Positions 1 through 9,885 of a DNA stretch of 64,000 bases are shown one piece after another. Under the pieces are notes generated by a model. The model was not told where the DNA came from, searched no databases, and saw nothing but the letters and a program-made list of their open reading frames with translations. Position 1 is the first letter of the stretch, and the number at the start of each line of letters is the position of its first letter. The position numbers were made by a program, and so were the translations under genes. The DNA is taken from contig NZ_JAMXLR010000092.1 of assembly GCF_024054565.1 (NCBI RefSeq), forward strand, positions 62,001 to 126,000, given 5' to 3'. The stretch comes from Aeoliella straminimaris (GTDB lineage Bacteria; Planctomycetota; Planctomycetia; Pirellulales; Lacipirellulaceae).

Positions 1-1634
<1,634 letters not shown>

Positions 1635-1698
1635 GGTGCTTCCCACTGGTGGATCGAGGGCTGGGGCCAGTCCCGCATTCTACCGTCCTGGTGCCGAA

Positions 1699-2538
1699 TC
1701 AGCCAGCAGATTCGGCCGCGGCGGCTTCTCGGCGGGCCGAAGCCCGCAGGTTGAGCATCTCGACGAACAGCGAGAAACCCATGGAAAAATAGATGTAGCC
1801 GCGGGGCACGTGCGAGTGCAGCCCTTCGGCCACCAGCACCACGCCAATCAGAATCAGGAAGGCGAGCGCCAGCATTTTGACACTCGGATGGTTGTTCACG
1901 AACTTCGAAATCGGTCCGCTGAAGACCATCATCACGATAATCGCAAGCATCACGGCCGTGATCATGATGGTGAGCGCGGCCCAGTAGTGTTGGTACTCGT
2001 CGGGGTTCACCATGCCGACGGCCGTCAGCACACTGTCGAGCGAGAACACCATGTCGATCGCCACGATTTGCAGCAGCACGGCGAAGAACGCCTTGCGCGG
2101 CGTGGGGCCAGAAGAATGGGCACCACCTTCAATGTCATGGCCAATTTCGAGCGTGCTCTTGGCCAGCAGGAACAATCCACCAGTGATGAGTATCAGGTCC
2201 TTCACCGACAGCGGTGTCTCGCCGCGGTTGGCTTCAGCCACTTCGTCGGGGCTTAACTCGTGCGTCCCCGCCGGCACGCCGGGCAGGTCGAGCGGCAGCG
2301 TTACCACGATGTAGTCATCGAGCGTGATCACCCACGAGATGGCCAACAGCAGCACCACCCGTCCCACCGCCGCCAGCAACAGGCCCAGCACTCGCGCCTT
2401 GGGCTGCGACTCTTCCGGCAGTTTACCGGTCAGGATGGCCAGGAAAACGATATTGTCGATACCCAGGACAATTTCCAGGATCGACAGCGTCGCCAGAGCA
2501 GCCAGGCTTTGAAGGGTGAATAGTTCTTCCATGTTCAC
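1699..2538 (-). CDS. TerC family integral membrane protein
   Basis: This 279-residue protein matches the TerC family of multi-pass inner-membrane proteins, members of which are linked to tellurite resistance or metal export (manganese in some bacteria). It shows the family core EIVLGIDNIVFLAIL near the N-terminus and a second acidic membrane motif VAIDMVFSLDSVLTAVG around residues 155-170. Other hydrophobic segments lie near residues 45-70, 115-130, 190-210 and 220-235. A polar loop around residues 75-110 separates the first segments. It sits between mtnC and uvrB on the same strand. The substrate cannot be told from sequence. Confidence 0.9.
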   Translation of the reverse strand: MNMEELFTLQSLAALATLSILEIVLGIDNIVFLAILTGKLPEESQPKARVLGLLLAAVGRVVLLLAISWVITLDDYIVVTLPLDLPGVPAGTHELSPDEVAEANRGETPLSVKDLILITGGLFLLAKSTLEIGHDIEGGAHSSGPTPRKAFFAVLLQIVAIDMVFSLDSVLTAVGMVNPDEYQHYWAALTIMITAVMLAIIVMMVFSGPISKFVNNHPSVKMLALAFLILIGVVLVAEGLHSHVPRGYIYFSMGFSLFVEMLNLRASARREAAAAESAG

Positions 2539-2577
2539 AAGGTGGGGCCGCGTGAGCAGACTATTAGTGGTGCCTGG

Positions 2578-3276
2578 CTAACTGATTTCGTCAAAACTCA
2601 CAAGCTCCTGGTGCCCGTGGCCAGGTTCCACATCCGCGTTTCCTGGTCGCATACACAACCCCGTTTGCATACCGGCTTCGCGAGCAGCATCGAGTTCGGC
2701 CACCACGTCGCTGAGGAACAGGATGTCTTCGGGCTTTACTTTCCAATCTTGGGCGATTCGCTGATAACTTTCCGATTCGCGCTTACCGCCGATCTGGGTG
2801 TCGTAGTGGCCACTGAATTGCGGCAGGAGATTGCCCGCGGTGGTGTGGCCGAAGAAGAGCTTCTGAGCGTGAATGCTGCCGGACGAATAGACCCGCAGGT
2901 CGAGGCCCGCGTTGTGCCACCGCTCCAGCGCCGGCGGGACGTCATTGAACACGTGGGCCACCAGCTCCCCGCTCTTGAAGCCGGCTTCCCAGATCAGGCC
3001 TTGAAGCTGTTTAAGTCCGGTGGCCTTGACGTCGGAATCCATCAGTCGCGTGATCTCTTGCTCGAACGTGTCGCGATCGGTCGCCGCTGCGGGGACCTCT
3101 GTATCGTTGGCGACTTGCTCGCGCACACCGGCCAGGGCAGGGGAGCCCCAGTTGGCATCCAGGTACGCTGTCAGTCCACGGCTGGCGAAAGGAAACATCA
3201 CGTCGTACACGTAGGCCACTGCCGAGGTGGTTCCTTCGACGTCCAGCAGAATGGCGCGGCCGGAGAAGTTGATCAC
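2578..3276 (-). CDS. mtnC: Enolase-phosphatase E1 (methionine salvage)
   Basis: MtnC is a HAD-family enzyme that enolises and dephosphorylates 2,3-diketo-5-methylthiopentyl-1-phosphate to the acireductone that MtnD uses. The 232-residue protein has the HAD nucleophile region ILLDVEGTTSAVAYV at its N-terminus and a C-terminal LFLSDVVAELDAARE acidic motif. The start chosen is a GTG whose GTGA overlaps the mtnD stop by 4 bp, a typical sign of translational coupling. A longer frame to 3333 would run into the coding end of mtnD. It is the last gene of an mtnB-mtnD-mtnC operon. Confidence 0.93.
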   Translation of the reverse strand: MINFSGRAILLDVEGTTSAVAYVYDVMFPFASRGLTAYLDANWGSPALAGVREQVANDTEVPAAATDRDTFEQEITRLMDSDVKATGLKQLQGLIWEAGFKSGELVAHVFNDVPPALERWHNAGLDLRVYSSGSIHAQKLFFGHTTAGNLLPQFSGHYDTQIGGKRESESYQRIAQDWKVKPEDILFLSDVVAELDAAREAGMQTGLCMRPGNADVEPGHGHQELVSFDEIS

Positions 3277-3854
3277 AGCTCCACCACCGGCTTCACGTTC
3301 GATTGGCCCGCGACATAATTCGGCCCCCAGCAAACCGGTGGATGCTCACCGTGCACGCCCTGTTCGATGTACTCGGGAGTCCAGCCGCTGGGGTCTTCAA
3401 ACAGGCGAATGCAACGGATGCGGCGGTCGTTGCACAGGTGGAACCAGTGCTTGGTGCCGGCCGGCACATTGATCAGGTCGCCCGTCTCGACCTCGATCGA
3501 GAAGACGCTCCCTTCGTCCGGTCGCACCCAGAACACGCCACGCCCTTCGACCGTGAACCGCACCTCGTCTTCGCTGTGCGTGTGTTCCTTGTCGAACTTG
3601 GCGAGCATCGTGTCGAGATTGGGCGTCTCGGGCGAGACGTTAATCACGTCGGCGGTGACGAATCCGCCGCGCTGCTTGAGTCGCTCGATCTCCGGCGCGT
3701 ACTCGGCGAGGATGTCCTCGGCCGAGGCGTCTTCGGCCAGCCGACCGGCAACTGGCCAATTTTCGTACCAGATGCCATAAGGTGCCAGGAATTGCTCGAT
3801 GGCCGTCGGATCATCGATTCGCTGTTTGGTATCCGCGACGGTAATGGTTGCCAT
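3273..3854 (-). CDS. mtnD: Acireductone dioxygenase
   Basis: MtnD is a cupin metalloenzyme that oxidises acireductone to the 2-keto acid precursor of methionine plus formate (or, with nickel, an off-pathway product). The 193-residue protein has the expected metal ligands: an H-x-H with a following Glu in KEHTHSEDEVRF and the late His in AGTKHWFHLC. Length and motif order fit the bacterial family. It lies between mtnB (42 bp upstream) and mtnC (4-bp overlap), so the three enzymes are probably co-transcribed. Confidence 0.96.
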   Translation of the reverse strand: MATITVADTKQRIDDPTAIEQFLAPYGIWYENWPVAGRLAEDASAEDILAEYAPEIERLKQRGGFVTADVINVSPETPNLDTMLAKFDKEHTHSEDEVRFTVEGRGVFWVRPDEGSVFSIEVETGDLINVPAGTKHWFHLCNDRRIRCIRLFEDPSGWTPEYIEQGVHGEHPPVCWGPNYVAGQSNVKPVVEL

Positions 3855-3896
3855 AGATATCTATCGGTTAATTGGTGATGGTCGGCGACGATACGG

Positions 3897-4607
3897 CTAG
3901 GTGCCGAATTCCTGCCGTCCGAGGCACTCGAACAGGAACTCGAAAACTTCGATGTGACGCCTGGCGGCGGCCAAATCGCGGCCCCAGGTGTAGAGCCCGT
4001 GTTTGCGAATCAGGAAGCCATGCTCCAGGGGATTTTCCGGGTCGTGCAGCCTGGGCCGCACCTCCTCCGCCAGGGCGGCAATATCCTGCGTGTTGTCGAA
4101 GATGGGAACCCACTTCTTGGTTTCGTGCGTGGTGATGCCTTCGAGGCCCTTGAGCATCTCGAAGCCCTCGATCTCGAGCCCGCCTTCCTCGAAGTAGCGA
4201 TCCGAGAGTAGCGTGGCCCACACCGAATGGGTGTGCAGGACCGCGCCGGTTTCGGGTAGTTCGGCCAGGACGACGTGTAGCAGTGTCTCGGCCGAGGGTT
4301 TGTTGTCGGCGCCGAACCGGTCGTCGGGACGCTGGATACGATGCCCACGGGCGTCCACACGCACGAAGTCGGTGCGGTCCAGGCGCCCCTTATCCTTACC
4401 GCTGGCAGTGAGCAACAACTCAAGTGGTTCTCGATCGAGCACCACGCTGTAATTACTGCTGGTGCCCAGCGACCATCCGCGGCCGTGCAGCATCCGCCCT
4501 GTGTCGCGCAGTCCGTCGATACTGGTGCGCAACGCCTCGGCGCTAGCGGCCAGTTCCCGCTCCAGTTGGGCCGGATCGATGTCGACGGTAGTGGTGCGTC
4601 CAGCCAT
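3897..4607 (-). CDS. mtnB: Methylthioribulose-1-phosphate dehydratase
   Basis: MtnB is a class II aldolase-fold zinc enzyme that dehydrates 5-methylthioribulose-1-phosphate. The 236-residue protein contains an N-terminal GRGWSLGTSSNYSVVLDRE segment typical of this fold and the metal-binding LHTHSVWATLLSD. A further conserved HGFLIRKHGLYTWG is near the C-terminus. It is the promoter-proximal gene of the salvage operon. A TTGGCA-16-TATAAT promoter lies about 50-75 bp upstream of its ATG. No methylthioribose kinase or isomerase (MtnK, MtnA) gene is visible nearby. Confidence 0.95.
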   Translation of the reverse strand: MAGRTTTVDIDPAQLERELAASAEALRTSIDGLRDTGRMLHGRGWSLGTSSNYSVVLDREPLELLLTASGKDKGRLDRTDFVRVDARGHRIQRPDDRFGADNKPSAETLLHVVLAELPETGAVLHTHSVWATLLSDRYFEEGGLEIEGFEMLKGLEGITTHETKKWVPIFDNTQDIAALAEEVRPRLHDPENPLEHGFLIRKHGLYTWGRDLAAARRHIEVFEFLFECLGRQEFGT

Positions 4608-4654
4608 GCGTGTGGCAACAGGTAGGGGGAACGGAAGTTGGGAAAGGATGGCGT

Positions 4655-4682
4655 ATTATACGACTTTTACGCGGTCTGCCAA
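4655..4682 (-). promoter_or_regulatory. Sigma-70-like promoter of mtnBDC
   Basis: Read on the minus strand there is TTGGCA, a 16-nt spacer and a perfect TATAAT. The -10 element ends about 48 nt before the mtnB ATG, leaving a short leader of roughly 40 nt. The divergent neighbour starts at 4818. I saw no SAM-riboswitch-like leader. Confidence 0.7.
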
Positions 4683-4817
4683 AGCTACCCCGGGATACTC
4701 GAAACTACTCAGCTGAGATGGGGTTTTGGTAAACTGTAGACGAATCGACTGCACTTGACCGTGGCAGACTGCTACACTGAAGGGGACAGGTGCGGGTTTC
4801 CAGGCGAGAAAGAGGTG

Positions 4818-6437
4818 ATGGGGAATCGTATGTCGAGAAGACGACTCTACCTGGCCACGTTGCTGTGGACCGGCCTGATGGCACCACCGTATGCCTGTGC
4901 GGCTGACTACTTCCTCACCATCGGAGGTGGGTACGATCCGCAGGGAAACCAGGTTTCGCTGGAACGCAACGTCGAATTCTTCCGAACATTGCTCTCCGAG
5001 CAGCGGACCGACAAGCCATCGCATGACATCTACTTCGCCGACGGTGAAGACCAGCACCGCGACTTGCAGTTCCGCGATCCACAGTTTAGCTGTTCCCCGG
5101 CGCGGCACATCGCGATGGAGCTGTTTGCCGACATCGACGATATTGACATCAGTTATCGCAATCACACGCTGGGTGGAGTGCGTGACGCCACGTCGCCGCG
5201 ATTGATTCGCAACCGGCTCCGCGAACTTGGCAGAAAGATGACGGCCGACGACCGGCTGCTGATCTACGCCACGGCGCATGGCGGATCGGGCGAAGACAAG
5301 ACGCCCTTCGACACCTCGCTGTACACCTGGAACCATCGCAGCTTTCGAGCGTCGGAGTTTGCCGATTGGCTCGATTCGCTGCCGCAGTCGACACCGGTAG
5401 TCATGGTGATGGTGCAGTGCTACGCCGGCGGGTTCTCTCACACCATTTTCAACGATGCCGATACCAGCAAGGGGCTCGCGCGGCAGCTTCGCGCTGGCTT
5501 TTTCGCCCAGGTTCACAACAAGCCGGCCGCCGGCTGCACGCCCGATGTAAACGAGGAGTCGTACCAGGAGTACAGCTCGTTCTTCTGGGCAGCCATCGCG
5601 GGACACGATCGTTCCGGCGCGCCCATTGAGAAGGTCGACTACAACGGCGACGGCAAGACCTCGTTCGACGAAGCCCACGCGTACGCTGTATGCGAAAGCG
5701 AGACCGTGGATGTGCCGGTTCGGACTTCGGACGCGTTCCTGGGTTACTACAGCACCGACGGCACCAGTTCCGAGTCGCCGTATCAGCGCGAACGCGATGC
5801 TTCGGAGCCGCGCAGACTTCCAGCGACTGACTTGACGCGGCTGGAGGGAACCATTGCAGGTTTGGTGCGTCTGGCCGATGGGGTGGATGGTACGATTATC
5901 CAGCAGCTGTGCAGTAAGCTGCAGTTGAATGTGAACGGCGATGTCTCGCAGGTCGACAAAGCACTGAACCGCGCTCGCCAGTTGGTGCAGCGGACTCGAC
6001 GCGATGCATCGCGTGCTGCTTCGGCTTACCGCCGGGCTCGCGACCGTGTGCGAAGCGAGGTACAACGCGAATGGCCGGAGCTCGATTCCGACCTCTCCCC
6101 CACCTTGGCTGCGTTGATGGCCGAGCGATCGACCGAGTTCGAGACCAAGGTGCAGAACATGCGCAGCTACAAGTCCTTGGTCGAGCTGCGGGAGGATAGC
6201 ATCCGGAAGCAGGATATCTCGCTCGATGCACGAAAGGACGAAGCGCTCGTATTTCGGCTGGAGCACGCCCTCAAGCGGGTAGTTCTGGCCGCCAACCTGC
6301 CCCGAGTGGCCTCGCCCCAGGTGCTCGATCGCTACGAACAGCTGCTGTCGCTCGAGTCGGGCGGCTTGCACGACAAGTGGGGCGATGCGACAGTACAAAA
6401 GGTTTCTCAACACACCAGCCAACCATTTTCGAAGTAA
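4818..6437 (+). CDS. Secreted caspase-like (clan CD) protein with EF-hand and coiled-coil tail
   Basis: This 539-residue protein begins with a signal peptide (RRRLYLATLLWTGLMAPP, cleavage near residue 28). The next ~230 residues look like a caspase/legumain-type peptidase fold: a beta strand YFLTIGGGY, a catalytic His in IYATAHGGSG (His154) and a catalytic Cys after a hydrophobic strand in VMVMVQCYAGGF (Cys201). A canonical EF-hand loop follows at residues 274-285 (DYNGDGKTSFDE). Residues about 335-520 are charged, helical and probably coiled coil. The ATG at 4818 follows a GA-rich ribosome site; an earlier start would spoil the signal peptide. Family placement is inferred from motifs; substrate unknown. 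Confidence 0.75.
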   Translation: MGNRMSRRRLYLATLLWTGLMAPPYACAADYFLTIGGGYDPQGNQVSLERNVEFFRTLLSEQRTDKPSHDIYFADGEDQHRDLQFRDPQFSCSPARHIAMELFADIDDIDISYRNHTLGGVRDATSPRLIRNRLRELGRKMTADDRLLIYATAHGGSGEDKTPFDTSLYTWNHRSFRASEFADWLDSLPQSTPVVMVMVQCYAGGFSHTIFNDADTSKGLARQLRAGFFAQVHNKPAAGCTPDVNEESYQEYSSFFWAAIAGHDRSGAPIEKVDYNGDGKTSFDEAHAYAVCESETVDVPVRTSDAFLGYYSTDGTSSESPYQRERDASEPRRLPATDLTRLEGTIAGLVRLADGVDGTIIQQLCSKLQLNVNGDVSQVDKALNRARQLVQRTRRDASRAASAYRRARDRVRSEVQREWPELDSDLSPTLAALMAERSTEFETKVQNMRSYKSLVELREDSIRKQDISLDARKDEALVFRLEHALKRVVLAANLPRVASPQVLDRYEQLLSLESGGLHDKWGDATVQKVSQHTSQPFSK

Positions 6438-6461
6438 CCCTCGACATTTGAGTAACTACCT

Positions 6462-7448
6462 ATGACCAACCAAGATCGCAACCAGGTAAATCGACGTGGA
6501 TTCGGCAAGCAAGCTATGCTGGGTGGCGCAGCGGCCTTGATGGCAGGCAGCGCAGTCCGTGCAGAAGCTGCCAGCGATCCAGCGGGCACCACCACGCCGC
6601 GACCCAATCCGATCGCCATTTCCACGTACTCATTCTGGCGATTCAGCGAAGACCCAGCCGACAAGCTCTCCATCGAGCAATGCATCGACGAGTCGGCGCG
6701 GATGGGTTTCGACGCAGTGGAAATTCTGCACATCCAGATGTTTGACGACGAATCGCCGGCTCGACTGCAGCGACTCAAGCGACAGGCCCTGATCAATGGT
6801 CTGGACTTGTGTGGGTTCTCGACGCACCAAGGTTTCGTCTCGCCCGACGCCGACGAGCGAAAGAAGAACATCGACCACACCATTCACTGCATGCAGCTCG
6901 CCCACGAGCTCGGCATCCCCACCATGCGGGTGAACACGGGCCGCTGGGGCACCTCGAAGGACTTTGACGAGCTGATGGCCAACCGAGGTATCGAGCCTAC
7001 CCTGGAGGGGTACACCGAAGAGGATGGCTTCGGCTGGGTGATCGACAGCATGGAGAAGCTGATGCCGGCCGCCGAAAAGTACGGTGTGCTGCTGGGCCTG
7101 GAGAACCACTGGGGACTCGGCCGCACCGCCGAGGGCGTGATGCGGATCGTCGACGCGGTCGACTCACCCTGGCTGCAGGTCACCATGGATACCGGCAACT
7201 TCCTGGAGGACCCGTACGATCGCCTTGAGATCCTGGCCCCCAAGACGGTGTATGTCCAGGCCAAGACCTACTACGGCGACGGCGTGTGGTACACGCTCGA
7301 CCTCGACTACCCGCGAATCGCGAAGCTGTTGAAGCAGCACGACTACAAGGGCTACATCGCGCTGGAGTTCGAGGGCAAGGAGTCGTGGAAGGTGGCCATT
7401 CCCAAGAGCCTGAATCTGCTGCGGTCGGCCTTCGGCAGCGTGAGTTGA
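6462..7448 (+). CDS. Tat-exported sugar phosphate isomerase/epimerase-like TIM-barrel protein
   Basis: The 328-residue protein starts with a twin-arginine signal (NRRGFGKQAMLGGAAALMAG) and continues with an AP-endonuclease/xylose-isomerase-like TIM barrel. Visible barrel motifs include AISTYSFWRF, the metal-ligand-type segments LLGLENHWG and VTMDTGNFLEDPYDR, and the terminal YIALEFEGKE. Such exported proteins are abundant in planctomycetes and usually act on sugars, but the reaction here is unknown. It starts 24 bp after the caspase-like gene, so the two may share a transcript. It converges with the PEP-CTERM gene 7 bp downstream. Confidence 0.85.
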   Translation: MTNQDRNQVNRRGFGKQAMLGGAAALMAGSAVRAEAASDPAGTTTPRPNPIAISTYSFWRFSEDPADKLSIEQCIDESARMGFDAVEILHIQMFDDESPARLQRLKRQALINGLDLCGFSTHQGFVSPDADERKKNIDHTIHCMQLAHELGIPTMRVNTGRWGTSKDFDELMANRGIEPTLEGYTEEDGFGWVIDSMEKLMPAAEKYGVLLGLENHWGLGRTAEGVMRIVDAVDSPWLQVTMDTGNFLEDPYDRLEILAPKTVYVQAKTYYGDGVWYTLDLDYPRIAKLLKQHDYKGYIALEFEGKESWKVAIPKSLNLLRSAFGSVS

Positions 7449-7455
7449 TTTAACT

Positions 7456-8373
7456 TCAAGACTGACGACGAGCGGATCCCGAGCGGCAATTATGATTCGC
7501 CCGCTGGCCGAACGCGCTCAACGCCATCCCCAGCAAGAGTGTGATGATAAGTCCGGAATTTGGTTCAGGAACTTGACGAGCCGTGCTACGCGTTACGGCG
7601 GGTCCTCCAGATTGGCCCCAATTGCTCAGTAGCGCCCTCAGTTCCGAATCATCAACGGAAGGGGCGCTCGGAAGGTTTGACACCCAACCTGCCGGGATTG
7701 GGGGGATCTGCTCCCCCCAGTTGCTCAATAGTAAGGTTAAGTCGCCATCCTCAACTTGCCAATTCCCGTTAAAGTCACCTGGGATGGCGCCACCGAAGTA
7801 ATCTTCCACTAGAACTCCCGTATCCCACATCTGCCCCGCCTGACCCACGAAGCCGCCTGACCACAGTGCGAAGCCATTACCAGTACTAGGACTCAATTTG
7901 TGGGTCGAAAACGAAAACGCAGGTTTGGGATTGCCATCCTCGAAAGGCTCGCTGCTAAAGGAGGCAAATACTGCGTCAGTGAAGCTCTCGTATTGGCCAG
8001 TTACATTAGAGTGCCCTACTGCACCGGCGATCATCTCACCGGTGTAGGGATCCAATCCTGGGTTATCGATGAGTGATGAATCTAAGGGGTTCGAAAAGTC
8101 GCTGAATACATGAAACGATTCCGGAATCAACCAGCCTTCAGGCATCTCGAAAAACCACTGGGCAGTCACCACTCCATTCGAAGTCGCTGGAGGTTCTGCG
8201 TTCAGTAGCTCTTTGTCTGGTAATACATAGAAAGTCCAGTCGACACGATCATCGTCAAGGTCCCACACTGTTTCGCGGTAGATTGCCGGAATCGCACTTG
8301 CCATGTCAGACGGGAAAAACGAAAGTAGCACTGCGACTGCTGAGTAGGACCGAAATCTACTGTCCATTGCCAT
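7456..8373 (-). CDS. PEP-CTERM protein with dockerin-like repeats
   Basis: This 305-residue exported protein has an N-terminal signal (AVAVLLSFFPSDMASA) and an unassigned extracellular domain of about 180 residues. Two dockerin-like helices follow (GDFNGNWQVEDGDLTLLLSN and SVDDSELRALLSNWG). It ends in a PEP-CTERM sorting signal: VPEPNSG, a hydrophobic helix LIITLLLGMALSAFG and a basic tail. PEP-CTERM tails are processed by exosortase-type enzymes at the cell surface; no exosortase is seen in this window. The second dockerin-like repeat has lost its Asp/Asn loop, so calcium binding there is doubtful. The ATG two codons later is an equally possible start. Confidence 0.8.
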   Translation of the reverse strand: MAMDSRFRSYSAVAVLLSFFPSDMASAIPAIYRETVWDLDDDRVDWTFYVLPDKELLNAEPPATSNGVVTAQWFFEMPEGWLIPESFHVFSDFSNPLDSSLIDNPGLDPYTGEMIAGAVGHSNVTGQYESFTDAVFASFSSEPFEDGNPKPAFSFSTHKLSPSTGNGFALWSGGFVGQAGQMWDTGVLVEDYFGGAIPGDFNGNWQVEDGDLTLLLSNWGEQIPPIPAGWVSNLPSAPSVDDSELRALLSNWGQSGGPAVTRSTARQVPEPNSGLIITLLLGMALSAFGQRANHNCRSGSARRQS

Positions 8374-8580
8374 GACCCTGCAAAGTTGGCTTGTGGCTGT
8401 TAATGAGGCCTAGAAGTTCAACTCTTTATGTCGAAAGGCGATGGAAGAGTATACTGAAATGAATTCGGCCGTCGCCTTCAGTTCTATTGGAGAAATTGCG
8501 ACCGGTCAAATCGAAACTAAAGTATTACGTCAATTAGTGCTGGACGACGATTCAGGTAAAATACTTATATTCGGATAACA

Positions 8581-9081
8581 ATGGATCAATTGCCCGGCCT
8601 TCGTGAGATTCTGGAGCTTCCGCTGAGCCAACGCGCCACCATACCGGAAGACTACCTCGACGAGATGGGCCACATGAATGTCATGTGGTATACGCACCTG
8701 TACGGTCTGGCGATTCGCGACTTGATTGGCGGGTGTGGGTTCGATCGTGCGTACATCGAGCGGGAGAAGCACGGCACTTTTGCGCTCGAGAAGCACTTGC
8801 GGTACTTTGCCGAGGTTCGCGTTGGGCAGCAGGTGTCGGTCTATTCGCGGGTGATTGGATGTAACGCTGTTCGCTATCATCTGCTGCAGTTTATGGTGAA
8901 CGACACCACGCAGCGGCTGGCGTCGAGCATGGAGACCGTCTCTGCGCACGTGGATCTGATCGAGCGGCGTAGTGCTGCGATGCCACCTGCCATTGCCGAA
9001 GCCTTCGGGGAGTTGGTCCGCCAGCACCAGCAACTTGCCTGGGAACCGCCGGTGTGCGGGGTGATGGGAGTCGACATCTGA
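8581..9081 (+). CDS. Acyl-CoA thioesterase, hotdog fold (4HBT-like)
   Basis: The 166-residue protein resembles the YbgC/FadM-type thioesterases, which hydrolyse short or aromatic acyl-CoA thioesters in the cytoplasm. The signature region is DYLDEMGHMNVMWYTHLY near residue 25, followed by the strand pattern GTFALEKHLRYFAEVRVGQQ. Length and order fit a single hotdog domain. It stands alone between a minus-strand gene and a GNAT gene. Its substrate is not predictable from context. Confidence 0.8.
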   Translation: MDQLPGLREILELPLSQRATIPEDYLDEMGHMNVMWYTHLYGLAIRDLIGGCGFDRAYIEREKHGTFALEKHLRYFAEVRVGQQVSVYSRVIGCNAVRYHLLQFMVNDTTQRLASSMETVSAHVDLIERRSAAMPPAIAEAFGELVRQHQQLAWEPPVCGVMGVDI

Positions 9082-9216
9082 GGAGGATGCGGGTTGTCGG
9101 GCCAGACGTTTTCCCGTTTTCTTAACTGCTGAATTCAGTACGGACCTATAGTTTACTGCTGCTTGAGCAACAAGGAGTTTTCCACCGAATTTCGGGCTTA
9201 CGCGAGTTACGACACG

Positions 9217-9798
9217 ATGTCTGACGCCCCCAACAATCTCGAAAGCATTCTCACCAGCGAATTGTCGCGCGCCGACGCCGTATCGATCGGCCGGTTGCTG
9301 GTCCGCGTGTGGCCCAAGCCGGGCGTCACGCCGGAAGACCGCGCCGACATCATGCAGACCGACCGCGGCGACGCCACGGTGCCGGCGGGACTCGAGAGTC
9401 GATCGATTGTCATCCGCGACGGCGACAAAGTCATCGGCCACGCGTCGGCGTTCGTACGGACCGTCGGTACCACGGCGGGCGATATGATGATCTCCGCCTT
9501 GGGGTCGGTTTGCACCGATCCCGACTATCGTGGACAGCGGCTCGGAGAGCGATTGGTTCGCGAAGCGTGGAGGTGGGTGGACGAGGGGCGCGTGCCGTTC
9601 TCGCTGTTTCAGACCAGCCAGCGGGCCAAGCAGTTCTACGACAAGTTCGGCTGCTTGCTTGTCGAGAACCAGATCATCGACTCGACATGCGACGATCCGA
9701 CCCGTTGCCCGTTCAAGGACGATCACATTGTCCGCTACCCCGGTTCCGGTCGCGAGTGGCCCAGTGGCACGATCGATCTCCGCGGCCGGGGATACTAG
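9217..9798 (+). CDS. GNAT family N-acetyltransferase
   Basis: This 193-residue protein has the acetyl-CoA-binding motif A typical of GNAT enzymes, SVCTDPDYRGQRLGERLVREA, around residues 95-115 (Q/RxxGxG/A-type loop), and a C-terminal FYDKFGC strand-turn usual in the fold. I chose the ATG at 9217; a TTG at 9163 would add 18 residues without a clear ribosome site. The acceptor substrate is unknown. It precedes the S9 peptidase by 87 bp on the same strand, which may or may not reflect co-transcription. Confidence 0.8.
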   Translation: MSDAPNNLESILTSELSRADAVSIGRLLVRVWPKPGVTPEDRADIMQTDRGDATVPAGLESRSIVIRDGDKVIGHASAFVRTVGTTAGDMMISALGSVCTDPDYRGQRLGERLVREAWRWVDEGRVPFSLFQTSQRAKQFYDKFGCLLVENQIIDSTCDDPTRCPFKDDHIVRYPGSGREWPSGTIDLRGRGY

Positions 9799-9885
9799 CG
9801 GCCTACCACAGTGGTCCCGCAGGGCGTCGCGTGGGTACAATGGGGTGCTCCCCCACTCACCTTCCAGCCTGTAGTTACCCCACCC

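Noticed and set aside
2542..3318. Open frame of 258 codons on the plus strand over mtnC
   Set aside because: Mirror of the mtnC frame; no start context and no recognisable motif.
4608..4817. Possible SAM-type riboswitch in front of mtnB
   Set aside because: The leader after the predicted start is only about 40 nt, too short for such a structure, and no matching stems were seen.
4656..6422. Open frame of 588 codons antisense to the caspase-like gene
   Set aside because: The plus-strand frame has a signal peptide, catalytic motifs and a ribosome site; the antisense frame has none.
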